From: VRUB01 sp046758085
GTDB lineage: Bacteria; Pseudomonadota; Gammaproteobacteria; Acidiferrobacterales; SPGG2
Reading direction: 5' to 3'
DNA length: 46,033 bases
Assembly (NCBI GenBank): GCA_046758085.1
Contig: JBHHZP010000008.1
Coordinates: 1 to 46,033 of the forward strand
Shown here: piece by piece, positions 23,434-32,186 of the stretch
Numbering within the stretch: the stretch's first letter is position 1
Layout of the letters: each line of letters opens with the position of its first letter
Translations under genes and position numbers: made by a program
The notes under the pieces: model-generated
What the model saw: the letters and a program-made list of their open reading frames with translations, nothing else
What the model was told of the DNA's origin: nothing
Database searches by the model: none

Positions 23434-24851
23434 GCGCCGCATTGCTGATCGATTTCGGCAGCACCTACACCAAGCTGCGTGCGGTCGATCTCGATCGCGC
23501 GCGATTGATCGGCACGGGCCAAGGACCGTCCACGGTCGCCACCGACATTACAGTCGGGCTGAAAGCTGCGCTTCAGGACCTGGACCACCGTATCGGGGAA
23601 CTACCCGCCTTCCGTCACCGACTGGCCTCGAGCAGCGCCGGCGGGGGCTTGCGCATGGTCACGGCCGGGTTGGTGCGCGAGCTGACCGCGGAGGCGGCAC
23701 GCCAGGCGGCGCTAGGGGCGGGGGCAAGATTGATCGGCACGTTCACCTATGAGATCACGGGCGCCGACACGAAAAAGCTCACCGAGCTTGCGCCCGACAT
23801 TATACTGCTCGCCGGCGGCACTGATGGCGGCAATCGCGATGTTATCGTCGCGAACGCGCGCACCTTGGCAGGCTCATCGCTGCAGTGCCCCATCGTTGTC
23901 GCGGGCAATCGCGTCGCCGCTGATGACGTGCAGGCGATACTCGATGGCGCCGGCAAACCGGTCATGGTCACCGAGAATGTGATGCCGGAGTTTGGCGAGC
24001 TTAACATCGAGCCAGCGCGCGAAGCCATTCGCCAGGTATTTATCGATCGTATTGTGCATGCCAAGGGCATTGACCGGGCGCACGAGATGTTCGATCAGGT
24101 GCTGATGCCCACACCCGCAGCCGTGCTCGAGAGTGCGCGTTTGCTCGCCGAGGGCTGTGGTGGGCACGATGGGCTGGGGCCGTTGCTGGTGGTTGACGTC
24201 GGCGGCGCCACGACCGACATCCACTCCGTGTGCTCCGGTGAGCCCACGCAGGCGGGCGTCGTGCGGCAAGGCCTGGCCGAGCCCCATGTCAAAAGGACGG
24301 TCGAGGGCGATCTGGGAATGCGTCACAATGCGGCCTCGATCTTGGAGGCCGCCGGGATCGAGGCCATCGCCGCCGACGCCGGATTGTCGGCTGCACGGCT
24401 TGCAACCCTGGTACGACACGTCCATAAGGATATTGAATGGCTTCCTCAGAGTGGTGAGGAGCACGCGGTCGATCATGCGCTCGCGCGTGCCGCCGTGCGC
24501 CTCGCAGTGCACCGCCATGCGGGCACGACAGAGACGGTTTATACTGTGACCGGCCCGGTGAGGGTGCAGCGCGGCAAGGACCTGGGGGATGTTGGCGCGG
24601 TCATCGGCACCGGCGGCGCGCTCGCCTACAGCACAGGGCCGGGCGAAATTCTGGCAATGGCCCTGGCAGACCCGAAGCAGCCGCTGTCGCTGAGACCCGT
24701 GAATCCCCGGTTATTGCTGGACCGGGAGTATCTGTTGTACGCCTGCGGCCTGCTCGCGGCGGTGGAACCGGAGACGGCCTTGACACTCGCGTTGCAGCAC
24801 ATCCGGACCCTCGGCAAGGAAGAACAACATGGGCAAAGCTCTATCCGCTAA
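23430..24851 (+). CDS. glmL: GlmL, MutL-type ATPase (glutamate mutase reactivation)
   Basis: A 473-residue ASKHA-fold protein. Nucleotide motifs are LLIDFGSTYTKLRAVD near the start and LLVVDVGGATTDIHSV in the middle, with the middle segment ILLAGGTDGGNRDVI. GlmL is always encoded with glutamate mutase and is thought to act in reactivation or cofactor exchange of the damaged B12 enzyme. The ATG at 23430 overlaps the glmS stop; a longer open frame upstream lies inside the enolase and glmS genes and is rejected. It overlaps glmE by 23 bases. Confidence 0.88.
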   Translation: MSAALLIDFGSTYTKLRAVDLDRARLIGTGQGPSTVATDITVGLKAALQDLDHRIGELPAFRHRLASSSAGGGLRMVTAGLVRELTAEAARQAALGAGARLIGTFTYEITGADTKKLTELAPDIILLAGGTDGGNRDVIVANARTLAGSSLQCPIVVAGNRVAADDVQAILDGAGKPVMVTENVMPEFGELNIEPAREAIRQVFIDRIVHAKGIDRAHEMFDQVLMPTPAAVLESARLLAEGCGGHDGLGPLLVVDVGGATTDIHSVCSGEPTQAGVVRQGLAEPHVKRTVEGDLGMRHNAASILEAAGIEAIAADAGLSAARLATLVRHVHKDIEWLPQSGEEHAVDHALARAAVRLAVHRHAGTTETVYTVTGPVRVQRGKDLGDVGAVIGTGGALAYSTGPGEILAMALADPKQPLSLRPVNPRLLLDREYLLYACGLLAAVEPETALTLALQHIRTLGKEEQHGQSSIR

Positions 24852-26349
24852 TAATAAGCCTGATAAGCCGTCGCGCCGGCGCCCACCCCTGTCGCAGCAG
24901 CGCATCGCGGATGATGTGTTTGCGCGTATGCGCCGCGAGAACCTGGCGCGCTGGCCCACGGGCGCACAGGTGAACATCGACGATGCGCTCGCATTTCACC
25001 AAGCGCTGCCAAAACACAAACGACTGGCGTGGGTGATGCGTCAGGCTGTCGCGCAGCGCCGCTGCCTGACACAGCCGCGCGGAGGCTTCGGCACACTCGA
25101 GCTGCAGACCGAGCTGATGCAAACACTCGACAGGGAAGGGCTGGCCGATGTCGTGCCGACCACCACCGACAGCTATACCCGCAACGAGCAATTCGCGCAG
25201 GCGCAAAAAGGCATAGAAGAGTCGCACAGACAGGGGCGCTCGATGCTGAACGGGCTGCCTATCGTGAACTACGGCGTCAGCGCCTGCCGGCGCCTAATCG
25301 AGGCCATCGACAAGCCCGCTATCGTTTTATCGGGTACGGCCATGCCGAAACTTACTTCCGAGATCGGTTTTGCCGCCGGTTACACTGGCTATCTCGGGTC
25401 GGGGATTGCCTATACCGTGTCGTACACGAAAGAAGTCTCGATCGAGGATGGCATCCGTAACTATCAGTACCTCGATCGACTCGCCGCGCTTTACCAGGAC
25501 CGCGGTGTAGAGCTGCACCGGCGCCAACCCGGTTTTCTCACCGGCACCAACATTCCGCCGTCCATCGCCATTATCGTAGGCGTGCTCGATACATTGCTGG
25601 CCGCGGCGCAGGGGGTGCGCAACTACGGGCTCGAGCTCGGGCAAACACTGCACCTGATCCAGGATGCCGCCGCGATCCAGGTGTGCGGCGAGCTGGCCCA
25701 GGAGTATCTGCACCGGATTGATTACCACGACGTGTTTACGCCGGTCATCTCCTTGCACTGGATGGGGGCGTGGCCGCAGGACGAGGCCCAGTGCGCCGCG
25801 CTGCTCGCCTACGGCGGTACGCTCGCCGCCATTGCCGGTGCCGTGAGTGTGACCACCAAGAGCGTGCATGAGGCCTTCGGGCTGCCGACGCCTGCGGCAA
25901 ACGCCGAAGGCCTGCGTATGACCCGTATGGCCATATATCTGGCGCGTAACATCCGCCTGGACGGCCTGCCCGAGTTCAAGCGCGAGAAGGACTTGATCCG
26001 CCGTGAGGTAATGCCCATCGTCGACAAGGTCCTAGAGATGGGCGACGGCGACGTGGCACGCGGCACGGTGCGCGCGTTCGAGGCTGGCGTGCTCGACATC
26101 CCGTGGTCGCCCAACCGCTACGTGCAAAGCCGCGTGCTGCCGGCGCGCGACGTTGACGGCTACTTGCGCATCTTCGATGCGGCGGCAATGCCCATCCCCA
26201 AAGATGTGCTCGCCTTCCACCACGAGCGCCTGCGCCGACGCGCCGAGCGCGACGGTCTGTCCTTCGATCACGAGCTCGCGGTTAACAGCGTCTACGAAAT
26301 CTCCGAGCCACTGGCAAGGCTCGCCCCGTTTCCCTGGCATGACGACTGA
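24829..26349 (+). CDS. glmE: Glutamate (methylaspartate) mutase, E subunit
   Basis: A 506-residue catalytic barrel subunit. It has QPRGGFGTLELQTELMQTL, TTDSYTRNEQFAQAQKGIE, MLNGLPIVNYGV, GFAAGYTGYLGSGIAYTVSY and HEAFGLPTPAANAEGLRMTR. With GlmS and adenosylcobalamin it rearranges L-glutamate to 3-methylaspartate. The ATG at 24829 has AAGGAAGAA upstream. It is the last gene of the set HAD-enolase-glmS-glmL-glmE. In the classical pathway methylaspartate is deaminated to mesaconate; that enzyme is not visible here unless the enolase-superfamily protein does it. Confidence 0.92.
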   Translation: MGKALSANNKPDKPSRRRPPLSQQRIADDVFARMRRENLARWPTGAQVNIDDALAFHQALPKHKRLAWVMRQAVAQRRCLTQPRGGFGTLELQTELMQTLDREGLADVVPTTTDSYTRNEQFAQAQKGIEESHRQGRSMLNGLPIVNYGVSACRRLIEAIDKPAIVLSGTAMPKLTSEIGFAAGYTGYLGSGIAYTVSYTKEVSIEDGIRNYQYLDRLAALYQDRGVELHRRQPGFLTGTNIPPSIAIIVGVLDTLLAAAQGVRNYGLELGQTLHLIQDAAAIQVCGELAQEYLHRIDYHDVFTPVISLHWMGAWPQDEAQCAALLAYGGTLAAIAGAVSVTTKSVHEAFGLPTPAANAEGLRMTRMAIYLARNIRLDGLPEFKREKDLIRREVMPIVDKVLEMGDGDVARGTVRAFEAGVLDIPWSPNRYVQSRVLPARDVDGYLRIFDAAAMPIPKDVLAFHHERLRRRAERDGLSFDHELAVNSVYEISEPLARLAPFPWHDD

Positions 26350-26411
26350 GAACGGGCCTCATTCACCCGTGCACGTAGTGTGACCAGCCTGAGCGGGCTC
26401 AGAGATCAGGA

Positions 26412-26996
26412 TCAGTGCTCCGGAAGGTGCTGTCCGGTTTCCGTGACAACGAGATCCATGGGCATGTCGAAGGGCTGGGGATAAATGGTTTCAAGTCGCT
26501 GGAACTCGAAGCCAATCCCTATCGCATAGGGCCTGGGATCGAGCACCGCCAACGTGCGGTCATACAGCCCCGCACCGAGACCCAGGCGAAATCCGTGGCG
26601 ATCAATGCCTAGGACCGGCACCAGTACAACATCGGGTGTCACGATCTCGCGCTCCTTCGGCATCGGGATCTTGAAGGCGCCGGGCACGAGTGGGCGCCCC
26701 GGCGCCCAGCGGCAGAACCGCATCGGGGCGCCGGCGTTTTCAAACACCGGTAGCGCAACTGTCCCGCCAGATTCAAGAAACGGGCGCACCAGCGGCAGCG
26801 GATCGAACTCGCCTTCCAGCGCCGGCCAATAAAACCCTATGGTCTTAGCTTGGAATTTTCCAAGGATCGTTGTGAGTGTTGCCTCTATTCGGCGGGAGTC
26901 GCGCCGACGCTGTTCGGCGCTGATCGGGGCGCGCCGCTCAAGGAGCTTTTTGCGCATCATGGCGCGCCATGTCTTGACCTCATCCCAGGTTTTCAT
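26412..26996 (-). CDS. 5-formyltetrahydrofolate cyclo-ligase family protein
   Basis: A 194-residue protein of the 5-FTHF cyclo-ligase (methenyl-THF synthetase) family. The N-terminal helix has MRKKLLERRAPISAEQRRRD, IGFYWPALEGEFDPLPLV follows, and the C-terminal nucleotide and folate motif is GFRLGLGAGLYDRTLAVL, close to the family GxRLGxGxGYYDR. It would recycle 5-formyl-THF to methenyl-THF using ATP. It lies 24 bases upstream of nothing on its own strand; its start is close to the end of the second TauE gene, so it may be the last gene of that unit. It converges with glmE. Confidence 0.85.
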   Translation of the reverse strand: MKTWDEVKTWRAMMRKKLLERRAPISAEQRRRDSRRIEATLTTILGKFQAKTIGFYWPALEGEFDPLPLVRPFLESGGTVALPVFENAGAPMRFCRWAPGRPLVPGAFKIPMPKEREIVTPDVVLVPVLGIDRHGFRLGLGAGLYDRTLAVLDPRPYAIGIGFEFQRLETIYPQPFDMPMDLVVTETGQHLPEH

Positions 26997-27020
26997 TGCT
27001 TATCTGTAGGTGATAGGTAA

Positions 27021-27770
27021 CTAAAATGCTGCCCGTTTGATTAGCGCCAGGCCGGCAACCAATAGCATCGCCAGAAGGCCCTTGCGAAACGCCTCCTGAT
27101 TGAGCCGCGTGCGCAGCACCTGGCCGCCCAGCATACCGAGGAACAGCGGCAGTGTGGCCAGCGTCGAGGCGATAAGCTCGCGCATGCCCATTACACCAAA
27201 GGCACCCAGCGCCAGCGTAAGTGGAACGGCCGCGGATAGATAGAAGGTGGCGATCGTGCCCACGAACTCGTCCTTGGGCAAGCGCAGGGCGATGAGGAAC
27301 ATAATGAGCGCGGGTCCGTAAATGGTGGACATGCCGCCGATCACCCCGCTTGCCAACCCGATGGCCAGGCCCAGCCAGCGCTCCCCGTGCGTGGGGAGGC
27401 GCAGCCGCGGGCTAAAGAAACTGGTGAGCGCAAACACCATTACAATCACGCCGATGACGACGTACAGCACGCGCGGATCGATGCTCGCGAGCAGCTTCGC
27501 CCCGATAACGGTTCCCACAATCAGGCCGAGTATCAGCGGCCAGAATCGCCGCCACGCCGGGAGAAAATAGCCGCCATGAAACGCCTGCCAGATGTTCGAT
27601 ATGACGATCGGGATGGGCAGCAGCGCTACCGCCTGCGGCACTGGCATGACCAGCGCGAGCAATGGAATAGCGACGACCGGCAGACCGATACCTAGAATGC
27701 CTTTTACCGCCCCGGCGCTGAACAGCACGACGGCACACCAAAGCAAAACAATGGTACCGAGCTCAATCAA
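27021..27770 (-). CDS. TauE/SafE family membrane exporter (second copy)
   Basis: A 249-residue protein with about eight membrane helices and TauE/SafE marks: AGAVKGILGIGLPVVAIPLL near the start and GLASGVIGGMSTIYGPALIM in the second half. It appears to start at a TTG (27770); no ATG or GTG is in frame nearby. Members export sulfite, sulfoacetate or similar anions. It lies in the locus that also encodes a SauS-like enzyme, so sulfite or organosulfonate export is plausible. It shares only the fold with the 10149-10874 protein. Confidence 0.82.
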   Translation of the reverse strand: MIELGTIVLLWCAVVLFSAGAVKGILGIGLPVVAIPLLALVMPVPQAVALLPIPIVISNIWQAFHGGYFLPAWRRFWPLILGLIVGTVIGAKLLASIDPRVLYVVIGVIVMVFALTSFFSPRLRLPTHGERWLGLAIGLASGVIGGMSTIYGPALIMFLIALRLPKDEFVGTIATFYLSAAVPLTLALGAFGVMGMRELIASTLATLPLFLGMLGGQVLRTRLNQEAFRKGLLAMLLVAGLALIKRAAF

Positions 27771-27847
27771 TGATCAGACCCGTTGACGCACGATTCAAGA
27801 CAAGGACGTGGCGTGCGCAGCACTTGTGCGTTTCCGTTCGCACGCCA

Positions 27848-29059
27848 TCATGCCAATTCCTCGCGCGCGGTGGCGAGCGACGCACTCAGAAGTGGAAATA
27901 ACGGAATGCTTATCAGCGCTACCAGCGCGACAATGACCAGGGTGACGGGTACACCGGCGAGATCACTGGCAATACCGTAGACGAGCGGCGCGAGCGCGCT
28001 CGCGCCTACACCGACAGTATAAAAGAATCCGAAGGCACGCGATTGACGCTCCGGCGCTGCGAACTCGGCCACGGTCCCGTAGAGCACGGTGGATGTGCCG
28101 TTCAAGCCAAAACCGACCAGCGGGAGCAGCACCAGCGCCGGCACGAGTGATATTCCCACAAGCAACAGTATGCCGCCGCCGGTTATAAGCTCGGTCAGTA
28201 CTGCCGTACGGATGATCCCGAAGCGTGCGGCGCCGATTCCGCAAAGCACCTTTCCAGCAGCGCCGCCGCCGAAAACAAGCGCAAGCGCAAGACCGACCGT
28301 TTCGACCTGTGCACCCTTAGCGATCAGCAGAAACGGCAGAAACGTGAGAAACCCGGTGCGCGTGGAGAAGTCGATCACAGCGATCACCGACAGCAATGCA
28401 AACCCGCGTCGATGGCGGATACCCCACCGTGCCCTTTTAGTGAAAGTATGCAGGGTTGTGTGCGGCGCAGGTGCGACACCGGCTTGCAGGCCCTTTAACA
28501 CAAGGAAAATGGCACATGCCGCGACTACGCCGATCGTGCCGTAGCCGATCGCACTACCGCGCCAACCGATCGTCGCGGCACCCACGGCGATCAACGCCGG
28601 TACTACGACCTTTCCGAGGTCTCCCGTGAAGTTATACATACCGAGTGCGATGCGGCGCGTGTCGTTCACGAAGGCATGCACCACCAATGCCGACGACAGT
28701 GGATGCTGCGTCCCACAGCCCAGCCCCGCCACGAGCAGGCACACGATGAGCGCGTAAAATCCGTCGGCGAAACCGAGCAAAATGAATCCGAGCCCCGCGA
28801 TCACGGTGCCAACAGCCAACACCATTCTCTCGCCCAGCCGTTCGGCGAGGAATCCCGAGGGCAGCTGGAAACCCGCGAGCGCACCGGTGAAGACAGCCTT
28901 GAGCACGCCGACCTGAGTGAGGGAAAGTCCGAATGCCTGCGCCCACAGCGGGAGAAATACGTAAAGCGCATCGGAGAAGCCGTCGTGCAGGAAATGCGCG
29001 GTGCCACAGGTCGCAAGCGTGGCGCGCGGCCGGCGGCGGGCTGTGCGATTGGCACTCAC
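27848..29059 (-). CDS. MFS transporter
   Basis: A 403-residue protein with twelve predicted helices. CGTAHFLHDGFSDALYVFLP opens the first helix, LAERLGERMVLAVGTVIAG covers the helix 2-3 loop, and GFGLNGTSTVLYGTVAEFAA is in the second half. It is similar to metabolite MFS carriers; the substrate is unknown. It starts at a GTG. It lies between the second TauE and the quinone oxidoreductase, so it may import a substrate for this catabolic locus. Confidence 0.83.
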   Translation of the reverse strand: MSANRTARRRPRATLATCGTAHFLHDGFSDALYVFLPLWAQAFGLSLTQVGVLKAVFTGALAGFQLPSGFLAERLGERMVLAVGTVIAGLGFILLGFADGFYALIVCLLVAGLGCGTQHPLSSALVVHAFVNDTRRIALGMYNFTGDLGKVVVPALIAVGAATIGWRGSAIGYGTIGVVAACAIFLVLKGLQAGVAPAPHTTLHTFTKRARWGIRHRRGFALLSVIAVIDFSTRTGFLTFLPFLLIAKGAQVETVGLALALVFGGGAAGKVLCGIGAARFGIIRTAVLTELITGGGILLLVGISLVPALVLLPLVGFGLNGTSTVLYGTVAEFAAPERQSRAFGFFYTVGVGASALAPLVYGIASDLAGVPVTLVIVALVALISIPLFPLLSASLATAREELA

Positions 29060-29117
29060 AGCACATCCCGCGGCCGATCATCGATCACGGGAATTGAATC
29101 GCCGGCAATGCCGCGTG

Positions 29118-30113
29118 TCATGCCGGTGGCGGGATCGCGAGCAGCAGTTTGCCCTTGGTCTGCCGCGCCTCGATAGTGGCGTGTGCGTCGCCCGCCTGGC
29201 CTAAAGGGAAAATTCGATCAATGGTGACCTGAAGCTCGCCACGCTCAACCGCGCCGAACAGGTCGGTAACGCGGCTGGCAATTTCTCCGGCATCGGCCAG
29301 GTAATGCGCAAGATGCGGGCGCGTGAAAAAAACCGAACCCGCCTCGGCCAGGTCCAGCGGCTTGATGTTGGTGACCATACCTGAGCTTCCGCCGAAATTG
29401 GCACACACCCCACGGCGCCTGAGCGAGCGAATGCTACGATCGATCGTGTCCTTACCCACCGAATCGTAGACCACATCGACGCCGCGCCCGCCAGTAAGAT
29501 CCATGACCGCCTGGTGAAAGTCGAGTTCCTTATAAAGGATGGGCTCGGCACCAAGATTGCGCACGATGTCGGCCTTCTCCGCGCTCCCCACCGTCGTCAG
29601 CACCCGAGCGCCACGCGAGCGCGCAAGCTGGATGAACAGCTGCCCCACCCCGCCGGCCCCAGCGTGAAATAGGCACGCATGATCCGGACCCAGCGCAAAC
29701 AACGAGTGCGAAAGATAATGCGCCGTGCAACCCTGCAGCATCAGCGCCGTGGCGGTCTCGAGCGGGACCGCGCCGGGGACCTTGACCAGCCGCCAGGTAG
29801 GCACCACGGCATACTGGGCGTAGCTGCCGCGGCTTAGACAGTACGCCACGGGATCGCCGGGCCTGACGTTGTCGACCCCCGTTCCGACCGCGGCCACGGT
29901 ACCGCCGCCTTCCATGCCGAGCGTCATCGGCAACTTCGCGCCATAGGTATCGGAGTGCCGGTACGAGCCCTTACGCATGTAGACGTCGATGAAGTTCACA
30001 CCGGCGTAACGTAGCCGCACCAGCGCCTCGCCTTCGCCCGGCACCGGCCGGGGTATATCGGTGAGTCTCAGCGCATCGCGCTCGCCGTAATCGAATACCT
30101 GTATGGCCTGCAT
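29118..30113 (-). CDS. NADPH:quinone oxidoreductase-like zinc-free MDR enzyme
   Basis: A 331-residue medium-chain dehydrogenase/reductase of the quinone oxidoreductase (Qor) class. It has GVNFIDVYMRKGSYRHSD and MTLGMEGGGTVAAVGTGV in the catalytic domain and the Rossmann motif HAGAGGVGQLFIQLARSRGA. The zinc-ligand Cys residues of alcohol dehydrogenases are absent, which fits the Qor group. It would reduce quinones or enones with NADPH. It lies 77 bases after the CoA-ligase alpha gene on the same strand and is likely in the same unit. Confidence 0.87.
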   Translation of the reverse strand: MQAIQVFDYGERDALRLTDIPRPVPGEGEALVRLRYAGVNFIDVYMRKGSYRHSDTYGAKLPMTLGMEGGGTVAAVGTGVDNVRPGDPVAYCLSRGSYAQYAVVPTWRLVKVPGAVPLETATALMLQGCTAHYLSHSLFALGPDHACLFHAGAGGVGQLFIQLARSRGARVLTTVGSAEKADIVRNLGAEPILYKELDFHQAVMDLTGGRGVDVVYDSVGKDTIDRSIRSLRRRGVCANFGGSSGMVTNIKPLDLAEAGSVFFTRPHLAHYLADAGEIASRVTDLFGAVERGELQVTIDRIFPLGQAGDAHATIEARQTKGKLLLAIPPPA

Positions 30114-30190
30114 GATAGATTTTGAATTCTTAGTCGTAATCGTCCGGCTTCGGCATCAAGAACGAGCGGCCAAGGGTTACACCATGATGG

Positions 30191-31060
30191 CTATTTGAGT
30201 GCCTCCGCCATGGCGGTGCCTACGTCGGAGGGCGAATCGAGCACGTTCACGCCGGCGCGTTCCAGCGCCGCTCGCTTGGAGGCGTAGGATCCGCTCGTGC
30301 CCATCACGATCGCGCCTGCATGGCCCATGCGCTTGCCCAGCGGCGAGGCGCCGCCGGCGATAAAGGCCATCACCGGTTTTTTCATGCCCGCGGCATACTC
30401 CGCCGCATCCTCCTCCATTGAGCCGCCAATCTCGCCTACTACCAGGACGCCTTCGGTGCGCTCATCGCGATCGAGCTCAACTAATGCTTCGCGCGTGGTC
30501 GTCCCGAGAATCGGATCACCGCCGATACCTATGAACACCGACTGACCGAGGCCGGCGCGCAACAGGTACAGGCATGCCAGTGTTCCGAGGCTGCCGCTGC
30601 GAGAGATCACGCCAATGCGCCCGGCGCGGAATATGCGCTCATTGAAAGCCGGCATGAAGCCGACAAAACATTCCCCCGGTGTCACAAGCCCGGCGGTGTT
30701 CGGCCCGAGCACACGTGCGCCGTTGTCACGGGCCGCCGCCAGCAAAACCATCACGTCCTGTACCGGCGTATGCTCGGTCAGCACGACGAGCTTTTTTACT
30801 CCGGCCTCGATTGAATCGAGCGCCGCCGCGCGCACCGCAAGCGGCGGAACGATGATCACCGAGACCTCGAAGCGCTGCGCCTCCATTGCCTCGCGCGCGC
30901 TCCCGTATACCGGCACATTGCAATGCGTCGTGCCGACCTTCTTCGGATTGACCCCGCCAATAACCCGCGTGCCGTAGGCCTGCATCCGCTCGGTCCAGAA
31001 GCTCGCCTGGCGTCCGGTAATACCCTGGACCAGCACGCGCTCCGTCCCGCGCACAATCAT
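30191..31060 (-). CDS. NDP-forming acyl-CoA ligase, alpha subunit (SucD-like; candidate sulfoacetate-CoA ligase)
   Basis: A 289-residue protein of the succinyl-CoA synthetase alpha family. The CoA-binding domain has VLVQGITGRQASFWTERMQA and ARVLGPNTAGLVTPGECFVG. The phosphorylated His is in GKRMGHAGAIVMG. It overlaps the beta gene by an ATGA. The family makes succinyl-CoA or malyl-CoA with ATP/GTP; the surrounding genes (acylating dehydrogenase of SauS type, TauE) suggest a sulfoacetate or similar acid as substrate, but this is inference. Malate-CoA ligase is the main alternative. Confidence 0.83.
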   Translation of the reverse strand: MIVRGTERVLVQGITGRQASFWTERMQAYGTRVIGGVNPKKVGTTHCNVPVYGSAREAMEAQRFEVSVIIVPPLAVRAAALDSIEAGVKKLVVLTEHTPVQDVMVLLAAARDNGARVLGPNTAGLVTPGECFVGFMPAFNERIFRAGRIGVISRSGSLGTLACLYLLRAGLGQSVFIGIGGDPILGTTTREALVELDRDERTEGVLVVGEIGGSMEEDAAEYAAGMKKPVMAFIAGGASPLGKRMGHAGAIVMGTSGSYASKRAALERAGVNVLDSPSDVGTAMAEALK

Positions 31061-32181
31061 CGTGCCGCCTCCACCGCGGCCTGCACGGCATTGTCGAGCG
31101 CGTCGTAAGGCTCGATGCCCAGTCGCTCGCGCAGCATCTGGATGGCCTCGTCTTCACCGGTCCCGTGGACGGTGAAAAACGCGGGCACCTCCGGCCTGAG
31201 CGCTTCCCAGGCGGCCACGACCCCTTCCATCATGACATCGGTGCGTGCGATCGCGCCGCAGAAGTTGATCAACAGGCTCTTCACGCGTGGATTTGCGAGC
31301 ACCAGCTCCAGCGCCGGCTTACCTTTGACATAGGCGTCGCCCCCGATTTCGAGAAAGTTGGCCGCGCTACCACCGTGACGGGCGATGACATCGAGTGTCG
31401 TCATGGTCAAGCCGGCGCCGTTGGCGAGCACGCCGACCTCACCGTCGAGCTCGATGAAACGCAGTCCGAGGTTGCGACCGCGCCGCTCGAGCTCGGTCGC
31501 GGCACCCGACACGCCTTGCCCCGCCAGCTCCGGACGGCGTTGGGCACCGGAGTCGTCGAGCACGAACTTGCAGTCCAGTGCCACGAGCTTACCGTCGTCG
31601 GTCAAGGCCAGCGGATTGATCTCCAGCAGCTCGGCGTCGTTGGCACGATAGGCGTGGTACAACTGCCCCAGTAACGTCGCCGAGCGCGGTTCTGCGTCAC
31701 CGAGCGCGAGCCCTCGGATCAAGGCGCGCCCAGCGTCCTCGTCAAACCCCGTGCGGATGTCTACCGGCGTGCGCCGTACCGCATCGGGTTGCTTAGCTAC
31801 CACTTCTTCGATGTCCATGCCGCCCAGCGTTGAAAACAGCACCAGTGGTGATTTGCAGGCGGGGTCGTTCAGGACAGCCGCGTAGTACTCGCGCGCGATA
31901 TCGATGCGCTGCTCGACCAGCACGCGCTCGACCTGGTGGCCGCCGATCTCCATGCCGAGGATTTGCGCCGCGCTCGTACGTGCGGCCGTGGGACTATCGG
32001 CCGTTCGCACGCCCCCGGCCTTACCGCGCTTTCCAATCGGTACCTGTGCCTTGATCACGACAGCGCCAAGCTCTGCGGCCGCACGCGCCGCAGCGTCGGC
32101 GCTGGTGGCGAGCTTGCCTTCGGGTATCGCGATTCCAGCTGCGGCCAACAGCGCTTTGCCGGCGTGTTCCTCGAAGTCCAT
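31057..32181 (-). CDS. NDP-forming acyl-CoA ligase, beta subunit (SucC-like ATP-grasp)
   Basis: A 374-residue ATP-grasp protein of the succinyl-CoA synthetase beta family. It has VVIKAQVPIGKRGKAGGV, the ELLEINPLALTDDGKLVALDCKF metal-site region (quoted here in part by position, about residues 195-215) and GVLANGAGLTMTTLDVIARHGG. FLEIGGDAYVKGK and VKSLLINFCGAIARTDVM are typical of the ligase domain. The ATG at 32181 has TAGGTG upstream; a GTG at 32190 overlaps the sauS stop. It forms a heteromer with the alpha subunit. Confidence 0.83.
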   Translation of the reverse strand: MDFEEHAGKALLAAAGIAIPEGKLATSADAAARAAAELGAVVIKAQVPIGKRGKAGGVRTADSPTAARTSAAQILGMEIGGHQVERVLVEQRIDIAREYYAAVLNDPACKSPLVLFSTLGGMDIEEVVAKQPDAVRRTPVDIRTGFDEDAGRALIRGLALGDAEPRSATLLGQLYHAYRANDAELLEINPLALTDDGKLVALDCKFVLDDSGAQRRPELAGQGVSGAATELERRGRNLGLRFIELDGEVGVLANGAGLTMTTLDVIARHGGSAANFLEIGGDAYVKGKPALELVLANPRVKSLLINFCGAIARTDVMMEGVVAAWEALRPEVPAFFTVHGTGEDEAIQMLRERLGIEPYDALDNAVQAAVEAAR

Positions 32182-32186
32182 GCCGG

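Noticed and set aside
22887..24851. A 654-codon version of glmL starting inside the enolase-superfamily gene
   Set aside because: The extension overlaps two convincing genes and is not GlmL-like; the ATG at 23430 overlaps the glmS stop.
6926..26349. A single methylaspartate/mesaconate pathway joining glutamate mutase with the fumarase-like pair
   Set aside because: The two loci are 10 kb apart on opposite strands and the fumarase-like pair is inside the sulfolactate operon, so I kept them separate.
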